The position numbers and the translations under genes are program-made. 64,000 bases of DNA from Isosphaera sp. (GTDB taxonomy: Bacteria > Planctomycetota > Planctomycetia > Gemmatales > Gemmataceae), in NCBI GenBank assembly GCA_013822345.1, contig PNKH01000018.1:21231-85230 (forward strand), in the 5' to 3' direction. Shown here one piece after another: positions 16,781 through 26,017 of the stretch. Positions within the stretch are counted from its first letter, which is position 1. The number at the start of each line of letters is the position of its first letter. The notes beneath the pieces are model-generated. The model was not told where the DNA came from and did no database searches. It saw only the letters and a program-made list of their open reading frames with translations.

Positions 16781-17776
16781 CTACGGACCGGCTACGCGGA
16801 ATTCGACCGGCGGCGTCTGGGCGACCCGGCGGCCGTCCGGGTCGGCGACCTCGACGGTCACGGTGTAGACGCCGGGGGCGGGCGGGACCGGGAAGGCGTA
16901 CAGGACGTGGACATCGCGGACCGGGCCGCGGGTGTACAGTTTCTTGTCGAACCGCACCTCCCCGAGCGGGCGGCGGCGGTCGGCGGGGTCCGGCACCGGG
17001 ACCACCGTGCCCTTGGCGTCGAGCACCCGGGCGGCCACCCGGGCGTGGGTCAGGTGCGTCTCCCCGGCCGGCCCCTTGACCGGCAGCGGGGCGAGGTTCT
17101 GCACCTCCAGGTACAACTGGGCGTGGTCCCCCGGGCGGTACGGCTGCCCGGCCGGCCACGGGTCGTACCGGCCGAACCCGGCCACCCGCCGGCACAGGGT
17201 GACGTTCCCGACCCGCAGCGGGGCCCGGGCCTCGAGCCGGGCGGCGACGGCGTCGACCTCGGCGGCGAGGGCGGCGGCGGCGGCCGGGTCGGCGAGGTCG
17301 GCGGTCGCCCCGCGGGTCAGGACCGGGACAAGTTCCAGGACGAGTTCCTGGTTCGCCGGGTCGAGGGCCCGGAGGATCTCGATCGCCCGGTCCGGCTTCC
17401 CCTCCGCGAACGCCCGGACGGCGGCCAACAGCGGCGGCTCGGGCGGCGGGGGCGCGGCGGCCGGTGTGGGCGGGAACGGGCCGGGCGGGTCGCCGACGAC
17501 CTTGATCCCGCCCGGCGGTGCGGGCGGGACGGGCTCGATCGGCTTGCGGGCGGACGCGTCCTTCGGCGGCGGGGCGACGGCCCGCTTCGGGGTGGTCTCG
17601 CCGGGCCGGGACGGGAGTTCGGCGAACTGGTCCTTCTTGGCGAGCTCGACCGCCTTCTCGGCCGGCCGGTCGCGGAGGACCGGCGGGGCGAGGGTGGCCT
17701 CGAAGCTGAGGCAGGCCGGGAGCGTGAGGGCGGCGGCGGCGACGGGGAGGCCGAGTAGCCGGCGGGGGACGGTCAT
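16781..17776 (-). CDS. Putative lipoprotein with proline-rich linker
   Basis: About 331 aa. The N-terminus (MTVPRRLLGLPVAAAALT) ends in the lipobox LPAC, so it is probably a lipoprotein. A Pro/Ala-rich linker (about 65-125) is followed by a helical segment (AVRAFAEGKPDRAIEILRAL) that resembles a tetratricopeptide helix. The C-terminal beta domain contains YRPGDHAQLYLEVQNLAPLP and APGVYTVTVEVADPDGRR, suggesting an immunoglobulin-like fold. The function is not recognisable. It lies 34 bp upstream of cysC on the same strand. Confidence 0.65.
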   Translation of the reverse strand: MTVPRRLLGLPVAAAALTLPACLSFEATLAPPVLRDRPAEKAVELAKKDQFAELPSRPGETTPKRAVAPPPKDASARKPIEPVPPAPPGGIKVVGDPPGPFPPTPAAAPPPPEPPLLAAVRAFAEGKPDRAIEILRALDPANQELVLELVPVLTRGATADLADPAAAAALAAEVDAVAARLEARAPLRVGNVTLCRRVAGFGRYDPWPAGQPYRPGDHAQLYLEVQNLAPLPVKGPAGETHLTHARVAARVLDAKGTVVPVPDPADRRRPLGEVRFDKKLYTRGPVRDVHVLYAFPVPPAPGVYTVTVEVADPDGRRVAQTPPVEFRVAGP

Positions 17777-17877
17777 CCGTGACCCTCGGGCGGGGGCGAC
17801 CCGCGCGTGGGGCGCGGGCCGCGGCTCATACCCCGCGGGGAGGGCCGCGCCAAGACGCACCGGCGGGGTTTCCTCCA

Positions 17878-17988
17878 GTAGGGTGCCGTCGAGGGTCGCG
17901 CTTCGCGACCCGACGACGCACCGGGTCACCTCCCGAGGCCGGTGGTGCGTCGGCGCCCGGCGAAGCGCCGGGCTCGACCGCACCCTAC
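17878..17988. repeat. Family A palindromic repeat
   Basis: Outer arms GTAGGGTGCCGTCGA and TCGACCGCACCCTAC enclose two different internal hairpins (GGGTCGCGCTTCGCGACCC and GCCCGGCGAAGCGCCGGGC) and a shared stem CGACGCACC/GGTGCGTCG. The element can fold as a four-way junction. It lies in the gap between two minus-strand genes. Confidence 0.9.
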
Positions 17989-18010
17989 GAGTGCCGGATC
18001 TCGGCAGGCG

Positions 18011-19000
18011 TCACTTCCCGGCCGGCGGGCCGAGGAAGTACAGCCCGAACGCGGTCGCCAGGACCGGGGTGCCGTCGATCAACCTCCCGAACGCCCACGA
18101 CCCGTCCTCCTTCTGCTCCTTCACCAACTTCTCCACCCCCTCCCGATACCACGCCCGCGCCTTGGCTCCGGACTTGAACTCGGTCACCCCGAGCAGCCGG
18201 CCGAGTTCCGCCACGACCATCAGGTGGTGCGCGGTGCTCTTCGGTGCCTCGAACTGGAACATCGCCAGGTACGCTGCCATCCCCTTGTCGAACGCCGGGT
18301 CCGGCTTCCCCGTCTTCTCGTTCCTCGCGGCAAGGGTCAGCCCGACCAGCGCCGCCCCGGTCATGCTCACGCTCACCGGCATCCCTTCGCCGGCCCCGCC
18401 GCCGTAATACCTCCAGGTGCCCTCACGGATTTGGGTGCGGGAGTACAACTCGCGGACCTGCGCCCACACCTTCCCGTCGACCTTCGCCCCGGCCTGTGCG
18501 GCGGCGTGCAGCCCGAGAACCGCGAAGTGGGTGTTCGACCCGTCCGCGATGTCGTTCTGCGGGTAGCTCCACCCGCGGAGCTTCCCGTCCGGACTCCCGT
18601 CGTCACCCACGCGCCACCCGATGCCGTTCTTGACTAGCCAGTCGGCGTTCGCCTGGAGCTGGTTGGCGTGAGCCTTCGCGTCGACCCGGGCCAGCACCCG
18701 CGTCTGCAGGCTCACGACGTAGGTCTTCTTCGGCTCCAGCTTCACCAGGTACTCGACCGCCTTGGCGACGGCCGGGTCCTTCGGCGGGACGCCCGCTTCG
18801 AGCAGGGCGAGGGCGACCAGGCCGGTCGTCCCGCCCTCCAGGTCGGCCAGGGTGGCGATGACGACCCCCTCCCAGGTGCCGTCCGCCTTCTGCTGCTTCT
18901 TCAGGAAGTCGATCGCCTTGTCGCGGGCCGGTGCGGCCTTCTTCTCGAGTTCGACCACCGGGCTGGCGACCAGCGCCACGGACAGGACGAGTGGAGTCAT
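18011..19000 (-). CDS. Prenyltransferase/squalene-oxidase-repeat secreted protein
   Basis: A 329-aa protein with an N-terminal hydrophobic signal (TPLVLSVALVASPVV). The rest is an alpha/alpha-toroid of terpene-cyclase type: repeated FLKKQQKADGTWEG near residue 29 and LVKEQKEDGSWAFG near the C-terminus are the QW-like repeats. The acid DxDD motif of true squalene-hopene cyclases is not seen, so cyclase activity is unlikely; the fold is common in planctomycete secreted proteins of unknown role. ATG 19000 has a strong ribosome site (GGAGGAGAGG). It is divergent from the M28 peptidase gene. Confidence 0.75.
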   Translation of the reverse strand: MTPLVLSVALVASPVVELEKKAAPARDKAIDFLKKQQKADGTWEGVVIATLADLEGGTTGLVALALLEAGVPPKDPAVAKAVEYLVKLEPKKTYVVSLQTRVLARVDAKAHANQLQANADWLVKNGIGWRVGDDGSPDGKLRGWSYPQNDIADGSNTHFAVLGLHAAAQAGAKVDGKVWAQVRELYSRTQIREGTWRYYGGGAGEGMPVSVSMTGAALVGLTLAARNEKTGKPDPAFDKGMAAYLAMFQFEAPKSTAHHLMVVAELGRLLGVTEFKSGAKARAWYREGVEKLVKEQKEDGSWAFGRLIDGTPVLATAFGLYFLGPPAGK

Positions 19001-19158
19001 GGCCTCTCCTCCGGGGGACGGGCGATTCATTCTGACCGTTCGCCGGGCGGGGGGGAAGATTGGCCGTTTCTGAAAACTCGCCCCCGGCCCGTTGTGGCCC
19101 GACCCCGGCCGCGGCAGAATGGGTGATCCTCTCGGAACCTTCACGGAGCCAACCCCCG

Positions 19159-20688
19159 ATGTCGCTGCCCCTCGCGGCCGCCCGGCCGGCGCTGTTCGCC
19201 GCCGCCCTGTTCGTCCTCGTCCCGGCCCCGGCCGCGGACGTCGCCCCCGCCCCCCGGGTCGCCCCCGCCGACCTCGACCGCCTGGCCGTCGCCGAGGTCA
19301 AGGCCCGGTCCGAGCTGATGAAGAACCTGCAGTACCTGTCGGACGTGATCGGCGGCCGGCTGACCGGGTCGAAGAACCTGGAGCGGGCGAACAACTGGAC
19401 GGCCGACAAGATGAAGGCGTACGGGCTGGAGAACGTCCGGCTGGAGCCGTGGGAGATCCCGGTCGGGTGGGAGCGCGGGCGGGCGAGCATGCGGGTGGTC
19501 GAGCCGCAGACGAAGACCGAGCTCTTGATCGCCGCCGCCGGGTGGACGCCCGGGACCAAGGGGAAGGTGACCGGGGACGTGGTCGTCCTCAAGGCCCGGA
19601 CCAAGGCCGAGCTGCAGCAGTACAAGGGGAAGCTGAAGAACGCCGTGGTCCTGGTGTCCCCGCCGGCCAACGTGAAGCCGATCACCGACCTGAGCTACGG
19701 CCCGCCGACGGGGCCGCCGAAGAAGGAGGAGCCGAAGAAGGACGAGCCGAAGAAGATCGACGAGCAGCTGGTGCGGGCGGAGCTGCAGCCCGGCGGGATG
19801 GGGGCGGACCTGACCGAGTTCCTGAAGGCCGAGGGGGCGGCGTGCCTGTGCTCGGACGCCGGCAAGCCGCACGGGCTGCTGGTCACCACCGGCGGGTGGC
19901 CGGCCGACCGGGCGGCCGCCGAGGCCCGGATGCCGCGGGTGTACATGGCCCACGAGCACTACGCCATGCTGTACCGCCTCGCCGGCCGGGCGGACCAGGC
20001 CACCCGGGTCGAGGTCGAGATCGAGAACACGTTCGTCCCCGGTCCGATCACCGTCTTTAACACCGTCGGCGAGGTGGTCGGGGCGGAGAAGCCGGACGAG
20101 TTCGTGGTGGTCGGGGCGCACCTCGACTCGTGGGAGCTGGCCAGCGGCACCACCGACAACGGGACCGGCTCCTGCATCGTGCTGGAGACGGCCCGGGCGG
20201 TCGCCGCCCTGGCGAAGGCCGGCCACCGCCCGAAGCGGACGATCCGGTTCGCCCTGTACAGCGGCGAGGAGCAGGGGCTGCACGGGTCGCGGAAGTACGT
20301 CGAGCGGCACAAGGACGAGCTGCCGCGGCACTCGGCGGCGCTGGTCCACGACACCGGGACCGGCAAGGTGACCGGGTTCGGGGTGCTCGGGCGGGAGAGC
20401 TGCAAGAAGATCCTCGACGTGGAGCTGGCCGGGCTGAAGGCGGTGGAGGGTTGGCAGGGGCTGACCCTGGGCGGGATCCGCGGCGGGACGGACCACTGGT
20501 CGTACCACACCGCCGGGGTGCCCGGGTTCGCGTGCAACCAGGAGATCGACGAGTACCGGCTGACGCACCACACCCAGAGCGACACGTTCGACAAGGCGAA
20601 GGAGCCGAACCTGGTGCAGGGGGCGCAGGTGATGACGGTGACCGCCCTGCGGATCGCCAACCTGCCGGAGTTGCTCCCGCGGCGGTGA
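19159..20688 (+). CDS. M28-family metallopeptidase (secreted)
   Basis: A 509-aa di-zinc aminopeptidase. It has an N-terminal signal (LPLAAARPALFAAALFVLV). A PA-like insert lies at about 110-260, including a lysine/glutamate repeat PKKEEPKKDEPKKID. The M28 core shows VVGAHLDSWELASGTTDNGT near residue 318 (zinc His and Asp), YSGEEQGLHGSRKY near residue 369 (catalytic Glu pair), ALVHDTGTG and LTHHTQSDTFDK near the C-terminus (zinc His). It should release N-terminal residues from peptides outside the cytoplasm. ATG 19159 opens the signal peptide. A palindrome follows the stop. Confidence 0.9.
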   Translation: MSLPLAAARPALFAAALFVLVPAPAADVAPAPRVAPADLDRLAVAEVKARSELMKNLQYLSDVIGGRLTGSKNLERANNWTADKMKAYGLENVRLEPWEIPVGWERGRASMRVVEPQTKTELLIAAAGWTPGTKGKVTGDVVVLKARTKAELQQYKGKLKNAVVLVSPPANVKPITDLSYGPPTGPPKKEEPKKDEPKKIDEQLVRAELQPGGMGADLTEFLKAEGAACLCSDAGKPHGLLVTTGGWPADRAAAEARMPRVYMAHEHYAMLYRLAGRADQATRVEVEIENTFVPGPITVFNTVGEVVGAEKPDEFVVVGAHLDSWELASGTTDNGTGSCIVLETARAVAALAKAGHRPKRTIRFALYSGEEQGLHGSRKYVERHKDELPRHSAALVHDTGTGKVTGFGVLGRESCKKILDVELAGLKAVEGWQGLTLGGIRGGTDHWSYHTAGVPGFACNQEIDEYRLTHHTQSDTFDKAKEPNLVQGAQVMTVTALRIANLPELLPRR

Positions 20689-20693
20689 CCGGA

Positions 20694-20760
20694 CCGTCCG
20701 AGCCGGACGCGTGAGCGACGGTCTTGCTTCTTCCGTCGCTCACGCGTCCGGCTCGGGCGG
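20694..20760. repeat. Inverted repeat after the M28 gene (family C-like)
   Basis: Arms 20694-20721 and 20733-20760 with the core GAGCCGGACGCGTGAGCGACGG, closely related to the element at 5364. It lies five bases after a stop codon and upstream of the YHS gene, where it may act as a terminator or processing hairpin. Confidence 0.85.
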
Positions 20761-20872
20761 CACTGGCCCGCCCCGGGTTCGTGGCTTACGCTTGGTGCGG
20801 AACGGGGAACCGCCGCAGCGGCGGCGGCGTCCAATTCCTGCCCGCCCACAGAAATCCCCAGCGGAGTCGCCC

Positions 20873-21592
20873 ATGTTGTCGCGGTTCATCGCCCTCACCG
20901 GGCTGACGGTCGGCATCTTCTCGGTCATGGGGGCGGCGCTCGTCCCCGTGAAGGCCAGGCCGGACGACAAGAAGCCGGCGGACCCGGCGGCGGAGAAGAA
21001 GGCGCTGGCCGAGGTGCAGGACTTCATCGGGCTGTGGAAGTTGGAGGGGACGCAGAAGTCCGGGGCGGTGACCAAGGCGTGGAAGGAGGACGTGAGCTGG
21101 GGGTGGAGGTTCAAGGACGGGGCCGCCTGGGTGGTGGCCGACTTCGGCGGCGGGAAGGGGAAGCACTTCGGGGCCGGGGAGCTGCGGTACGACGCGGCGA
21201 AGAAGAAGTACCGGCTCACCCTGGCGGCCCCGGACAAGACCGAGCAGGTGTTCGAGGGCGACCTGGCCAAGGGCGGTGGGCTGAAGCTGGAGCGGACGGA
21301 CGCGAAGACGAAGGACGTGTACCGGCTGACGCTGAACACCCTGGCCGAGGGCGACCGGTTCCAGGTGAAGCTGGAGAAGCAGGACGGCGGGAAGGGGCTG
21401 TTCGACACCCAGTTCGCGATGAACGGGAACCGGGACGGGACGTCGTTCGCCGGCGGGGCGAAGAAGCCGGAGTGCGTGGTCAGCGGCGGGGCCGCGACCA
21501 TCGCCGTGAACTTCGGCGGGAAGACGTACTACGTCTGCTGCTCCGGCTGCCGGGACGAGTTCAACGCCAGCCCGCAGAAGTACGCGAAGTGA
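20873..21592 (+). CDS. Secreted protein with C-terminal YHS/TRASH-like metal-binding domain
   Basis: A 239-aa protein with an N-terminal signal (SRFIALTGLTVGIFSVMG). The middle (about 45-185) is a lipocalin-like beta domain of unknown role, with LWKLEGTQKSG and DKTEQVFEGDLAKGG. The C-terminal 45 residues form a YHS-type domain: KPECVVSGG then TYYVCCSGCRDEF, with cysteines spaced to bind a metal ion. Related architectures occur in planctomycete secreted proteins; the metal and partner are unknown. ATG 20873 has GCGGAG upstream. No downstream gene is close enough to suggest an operon. Confidence 0.7.
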   Translation: MLSRFIALTGLTVGIFSVMGAALVPVKARPDDKKPADPAAEKKALAEVQDFIGLWKLEGTQKSGAVTKAWKEDVSWGWRFKDGAAWVVADFGGGKGKHFGAGELRYDAAKKKYRLTLAAPDKTEQVFEGDLAKGGGLKLERTDAKTKDVYRLTLNTLAEGDRFQVKLEKQDGGKGLFDTQFAMNGNRDGTSFAGGAKKPECVVSGGAATIAVNFGGKTYYVCCSGCRDEFNASPQKYAK

Positions 21593-21934
21593 CGGCCGGG
21601 GCGGCCGGGCGGCCGGGGGCGTGCCGTGCTCGCGGGGCCCGGGCCGCTCAACCGATCCGGCCCGGGCCGTACACCTGGCCACCCCTTCGTACTCCCGCGT
21701 CGCCGTCACCGCCCAGGCGTCCGGCCACCGGCGGTTTCCCCATCCGGCGTGTGGCTTGTACCCCTTCCCAAGCGGCCCGCGCCGCTGTTCGGGTGTCCGC
21801 CCGCAAGATATTCCGGCGCGTCCGCTCCACCACCCCGCCCGGGGTACGTGTGCAACCGGTCGGACGCACCGGGGTCGTGTAGTCACCCCCGCGGAATCGG
21901 GTATGTTGTTGTCGTCGGAACCCCGAGAGGTACC
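21593..21934. other. Intergenic stretch without a recognised gene
   Basis: A 342-bp stretch between the YHS gene and the 66-aa gene. No recognisable domain, RNA gene or inverted repeat family member was seen. Open frames on the minus strand are long only because of GC richness and antisense coding. Promoter elements for the downstream pair are presumably here. Confidence 0.5.
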
Positions 21935-22135
21935 ATGACCGCCGCCGGACCCGAGCCGACGGTCGACCGGGTCCGCCGGTTCCGGACCCAACTGGCCCTC
22001 CCCCGGCGGGTCGAGACGAACCCGGTGAACGACCGGCCGCCGACGGCCGGGTTCCTCGCCGAGACCGACCGGGTGCGACCGGAGGTCCGCGAGTGCCGGT
22101 CGCGGCTCCCGGCCGCACCCGCCCCCGCGGGTTGA
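21935..22135 (+). CDS. Small hypothetical protein
   Basis: A 66-aa charged, Pro/Arg-rich protein beginning TAAGPEPTVDRVRRFRTQ, without signal or membrane segment. ATG 21935 follows GAGAGG. It ends 40 bp before the cyclopropane synthase gene on the same strand and may be translated with it. I recognise no family; support is limited to the ribosome site, the position and the absence of a competing gene. Confidence 0.4.
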   Translation: MTAAGPEPTVDRVRRFRTQLALPRRVETNPVNDRPPTAGFLAETDRVRPEVRECRSRLPAAPAPAG

Positions 22136-22175
22136 GCGCGCCGCACGCCCCTCTCGCCACCGCACGAGACGGCAC

Positions 22176-23456
22176 ATGGCCCCCGCCGACCCCGCCGCCG
22201 CCACGACCGTCGGCGTGCTCGCCGCCCTGACCGACGGCTACCCCGCGAACTTCGCCGCCCGGCTGTGGAACGGCGGGACCTGGCAGCCGAGCACCGGGCC
22301 GACGCCGTTCACCGTCGTGCTCAAGCACCCCGGGGCGGTGCGGGCGATGTTCTGGCCGTTCGACCGGGTCGGCCTCGGCGAGGCGTACATCTTCGATGAC
22401 TTCGACATCGACGGCGACATCTTCGCCTTCACCGGGTGGCTCCGGCACATCGTCCGCATGGCCGAGGGGCGGTCATTGTGGGCGAAGCTGCGGCTCCTCC
22501 GCGCCCTCCGCCGGCTGCCGAACCGGAAGAACCCGCGCGACGCCTCGAAGGCCGGCCGGCCGACCGAGGGCGACCACAGCACCGCCAAGGACCGCGAGGC
22601 GATCTCGTACACCTACGACCTCCCCGGCGAGTTCTACCGCCTGTTCCTCGACAAGAACCTGCAGTACACCTGCGGGTACTTCGCGTCCGCCGACGAGCAC
22701 CAGGACATCGCCCAGGAGCGGAAGCTCGACTACGTCTGCCGGAAGCTGCGGCTGAAGCCCGGCGAGAAGTACGTCGACTTCGGGTGCGGGTGGGGCGGGC
22801 TGGTGATCCACGCGGCGAAGCACTACGGCGTCCACGCGACCGGGGTGACGCTGGCGGGCGAGCAGGCGAAGTGGTGCGAGCGGGCGGTGGACGAGGCGGG
22901 CGTCCGCGACCGGGTCAAGATCGTGTACGCCGACTACCGCGACTTCCGCGCACCCGGCGAGTACGACAAGGCGTCGAGCGTCGGGATGGGCGAGCACATC
23001 GGGGTGAAGAACCTGCCGGTGTTCTTCGCCAAGGTGTTCGAGTGCCTCCGGCCGGGCGGGGCGTACCTGCACCACAGCATCACCCTCCGGCCGCTCACCC
23101 CGTACCCGCGGTGGACCGCGTTCGCCCGGAAGTACGTGTTCCCGAACGGCGAGCTGCAGACGGTCCTGCGGGTGCAGGAGAGCGCCGCCCTCGCCGGGTT
23201 CGAGATCCGCGATGTCGAGAACCTGCGCGAGCACTACGTGCTGACGCTGGAGAACTGGGTGCGGAAGCTGGAGGCGAACCGGGAGGCGGTGCTAAAGGTG
23301 GTCGGCGAGGTGACGTACCGGATCTTCCGCATCTACATGGCCGGGGCGACGCTCGGGTTCAGGTACGGGACGTACGGGCTGAACCAGGTGCTGGCGTCGA
23401 AGCCGGCCGACGGGGCCGCGGGGATGCCGCTGACGCGGGCGGACTGGTACAACTGA
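22176..23456 (+). CDS. cfa: Cyclopropane-fatty-acyl-phospholipid synthase family methyltransferase
   Basis: A 426-aa SAM-dependent enzyme that adds a methylene across cis double bonds of membrane phospholipid acyl chains. Seen: a 100-residue N-terminal lipid-binding part, ISYTYDLPGEFYRLFLDKN, LQYTCGYF near residue 166 with the conserved Cys, SAM motif VDFGCGWGGL near residue 201, GMGEHIGVKN near residue 270 with the conserved Glu, and HHSITLRPL near residue 307. The length fits the family. A desaturase gene nearby (26018) could make the unsaturated substrate, but they are not in one operon. Confidence 0.9.
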   Translation: MAPADPAAATTVGVLAALTDGYPANFAARLWNGGTWQPSTGPTPFTVVLKHPGAVRAMFWPFDRVGLGEAYIFDDFDIDGDIFAFTGWLRHIVRMAEGRSLWAKLRLLRALRRLPNRKNPRDASKAGRPTEGDHSTAKDREAISYTYDLPGEFYRLFLDKNLQYTCGYFASADEHQDIAQERKLDYVCRKLRLKPGEKYVDFGCGWGGLVIHAAKHYGVHATGVTLAGEQAKWCERAVDEAGVRDRVKIVYADYRDFRAPGEYDKASSVGMGEHIGVKNLPVFFAKVFECLRPGGAYLHHSITLRPLTPYPRWTAFARKYVFPNGELQTVLRVQESAALAGFEIRDVENLREHYVLTLENWVRKLEANREAVLKVVGEVTYRIFRIYMAGATLGFRYGTYGLNQVLASKPADGAAGMPLTRADWYN

Positions 23457-23523
23457 CCCCCGACCCGCGGCGCCGGAGCGGGCCCCCGTCTACAATGGGG
23501 TTCGTACCGACGCGGGGGACCCG

Positions 23524-25233
23524 ATGAGCGAGCAGGAACGTGAGACGCCCGGCGGCCTCGTCCACACCTACCAGAAGTACGACCCGGTGAACTTCCCCAG
23601 CCCGACGGCCCCGCCGCCGGACCTGGTGTCCCCGATGATGGACCACCTTCTCGAGTACGGCGACACCGACGACTTCACCGAGGAGCAGCTGCGGAACGCC
23701 ATCCGCCTCGACGCGTCCCAGATCGCCGGCCTCGGGCCGAGCCTGAACGCGATCAAGGAGATGCTCCTGGAGCGGAAGCGGAAGATCCTCGCCACGTACG
23801 AGACCAGGCACGTCACGAAGCTCGCCGCCGACGCCTTCCGGAACGCCGCGAAGAAGGCGGCCCCGCCGGCCAAGCTCGCCGGGCCGTACCAGAAGGCGGT
23901 CAAGGACGAGCAGCTCGCCGACCTGGAGAACCTGTACTTCCGCGTCGGCAAGGACACCGACCCGTTCGCCCGCGACCTGGTCCTGGTCGCCGGACTGCTC
24001 GGCGAGAAGTACCAGGTGGACGAGCTGGCCGCCAAGTACGAGTTCACCGGCCGGGAGAAGATGGATGTCCCGAAGGCGCTGGAGGTGAAGGAGGAGTTGG
24101 AGGAGATCGACAAGCTCCTCAAGCAGATCGAGCAGGCGAAGAAGACGGCCCAGCTCGCGATCATCGACCTGGAGGAGCTGTCGAAGTATGCCGAGCCGGG
24201 GGACATGGACCGGCTCGCGGCGCTCCAGCAGCAGATCGAGGACTACATGCGGGAGCAGGCCGAGCGGCAGGGGTTGGAGGACGACGGCCGGGGCAAGTTC
24301 CGGCTCACCCCGAAGGCGCTGCGGCTGTTCCAGTCGAAGGTGCTGACCAAGATCTTCGCCGACCTGCAGGCGTCGCGCACCGGCCGGCACCCGGACGCGG
24401 TCATGGGCGAGGGGGCGGTCGAGTCGCCGAAGACGAAGCCGTACGAGTTCGGCGACAGCGTGTCGCAGATGGACATCCCGGCGAGCATGACGAACGCGCT
24501 GCTGCGGGCCGGGCCGGGGCTGCCGGTGCGGATGACCCCGGACGACATCGTCATCCACCGCACCCGGGTGACGCCGAAGGCGGCGACCTGCGTCCTGCTC
24601 GACATGAGCGGGTCGATGCGGCACGGGCTGTACGTGAACGTGAAGAAGATGGGGCTGGCGCTCGACGGGCTGATCCGGACCGAGTACCCGGGCGACTACC
24701 TGCAGTTCGTCGAGATGTACACGTTCGCCAAGCCGCGGCACGTGTCCGAGGTTGCCGGGCTGATGCCGAAGCCGGTCAGCATCTTCGACAGCGTGGTCCG
24801 GCTGCGGGCGGACATGAGCAACCCGGACGTGAGCGAGCTCCGCGTCCCGCACCACTTCACGAACATCCAGCACGCCCTGCAGACGGCCCGCCGGCTGCTG
24901 GCGAACCAGGACACCCCGAACAAGCAGGCGGTGCTCATTACCGACGGGCTGCCGACCGCCCACTTCGAGGGGAGCATGCTGTACATGCTCTACCCGCCGG
25001 ACCCGCGGACGGAAGAGGCGACGCTCCGCGAGGCGATGCTCTGCGCCCGGGAGGGGATCACGATCAACATCTTCCTCCTGTCGAACTGGAACCAGTCGGA
25101 GGAGGACGTGCGGTTCGCGTACAAGATCGCCGAGCAGACCAAGGGGCGGGTGGTGTTCACCGCCGGCCGGGACCTCGACCGGTACGTGATCTGGGACTAC
25201 ATCAAGCGGCGCAAGCAGATCGTCTCCGGATAA
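23524..25233 (+). CDS. VWA-domain (Mg-chelatase-subunit-like) protein
   Basis: A 569-aa cytosolic protein. The N-terminal 300 residues are helical and charged, with a coiled-coil-like stretch (about 175-250: KEELEEIDKLLKQIEQAKK, LEELSKYAEPGDMDRLAALQ). The C-terminal von Willebrand A domain shows MIDAS LLDMSGSM near residue 360 and VLITDGLPTA near residue 479. Such proteins usually pair with a MoxR-type AAA ATPase; none is adjacent here. Its role is likely a metal-dependent adaptor in a chaperone-like complex, by family analogy only. Confidence 0.8.
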   Translation: MSEQERETPGGLVHTYQKYDPVNFPSPTAPPPDLVSPMMDHLLEYGDTDDFTEEQLRNAIRLDASQIAGLGPSLNAIKEMLLERKRKILATYETRHVTKLAADAFRNAAKKAAPPAKLAGPYQKAVKDEQLADLENLYFRVGKDTDPFARDLVLVAGLLGEKYQVDELAAKYEFTGREKMDVPKALEVKEELEEIDKLLKQIEQAKKTAQLAIIDLEELSKYAEPGDMDRLAALQQQIEDYMREQAERQGLEDDGRGKFRLTPKALRLFQSKVLTKIFADLQASRTGRHPDAVMGEGAVESPKTKPYEFGDSVSQMDIPASMTNALLRAGPGLPVRMTPDDIVIHRTRVTPKAATCVLLDMSGSMRHGLYVNVKKMGLALDGLIRTEYPGDYLQFVEMYTFAKPRHVSEVAGLMPKPVSIFDSVVRLRADMSNPDVSELRVPHHFTNIQHALQTARRLLANQDTPNKQAVLITDGLPTAHFEGSMLYMLYPPDPRTEEATLREAMLCAREGITINIFLLSNWNQSEEDVRFAYKIAEQTKGRVVFTAGRDLDRYVIWDYIKRRKQIVSG

Positions 25234-25342
25234 CCGCCCCGACCGGCCCCGGCGGGCCGCGCCCCCGGTCGCCGGCCGCCCTCGCGGTGAAGGGGGCGCC
25301 CGGCCGTGCCGATACCTGTCGGGGTGCGCCGGAGGAGCGGTG

Positions 25343-26011
25343 ATGAAGCGGATCGCGGCCGTGCTGGCCCTCGCGGCCGTCGCCCCTGCCGGGGCGCGGG
25401 CGGACGACTACTTCGTGACCGTGTTCTCGGCCCAGTCGGTCCCGTTCCGGGGGGAGAACACCCACGCGTTCGTCGCCGCGGTCCGGGTCCCGGCCGACGG
25501 CCCGGCCGAGGTGGTGTCGATCAGCTGGATCTCGACCACCCTCGTCGTCCGGTTCACCCTCCGCCCCGAAGATGGGGTTAACTTGCCGCTCCGGGCGACC
25601 GCCGACCTGATGCGGGCGAACCGGTGGCGGGTGTCGGCCTGGGGGCCATACCGGACGACCGAGGACCTGTTCCTCCGGATCAAGGGGCAGGCCGCCCGGC
25701 TCGACGCCGGGCTGGTCCGGTACAAGTCCACCGACAGCCTGTTCAACGCCGACCGGGTGATCAACTGCTACCACGTGCTGTGGCAGCCCGTCTCCCCGCG
25801 CGCGGCCCGCGGGTTCGCCGGGGCGTTCACCCCGGGGGACCATGCCGGCGGACGGACGGTCGAGCTGTACGTCCCGTACCTCGTCGACCCGTGCCGGACG
25901 CACGACGCGGTCCTCGACCTGCTCGACCTCGGCGGCGTGCCGCTGTGCCGGCGGGCGTTCGACGACCGCCCGTCCCGGCTCGACGCCGTCCGCTCCTACC
26001 TGGACCGGTAG
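25343..26011 (+). CDS. Secreted hypothetical protein
   Basis: A 222-aa protein with a signal peptide (KRIAAVLALAAVAPAGARA, cut before DDYFV). The mature part contains SISWISTTLVVRFTLRP and YKSTDSLFNADRVINCYHVL and is otherwise unrecognised. The start is ATG 25343, with GGAGGAG upstream; a GTG one codon earlier also lies in frame. The gene converges on the desaturase with a six-base gap between stop codons. Confidence 0.7.
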   Translation: MKRIAAVLALAAVAPAGARADDYFVTVFSAQSVPFRGENTHAFVAAVRVPADGPAEVVSISWISTTLVVRFTLRPEDGVNLPLRATADLMRANRWRVSAWGPYRTTEDLFLRIKGQAARLDAGLVRYKSTDSLFNADRVINCYHVLWQPVSPRAARGFAGAFTPGDHAGGRTVELYVPYLVDPCRTHDAVLDLLDLGGVPLCRRAFDDRPSRLDAVRSYLDR

Positions 26012-26017
26012 TCCAAC

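Noticed and set aside
18011..19000. Calling the QW-repeat protein a squalene-hopene cyclase
   Set aside because: The DxDD catalytic motif is absent and the protein is about half the length of true cyclases.
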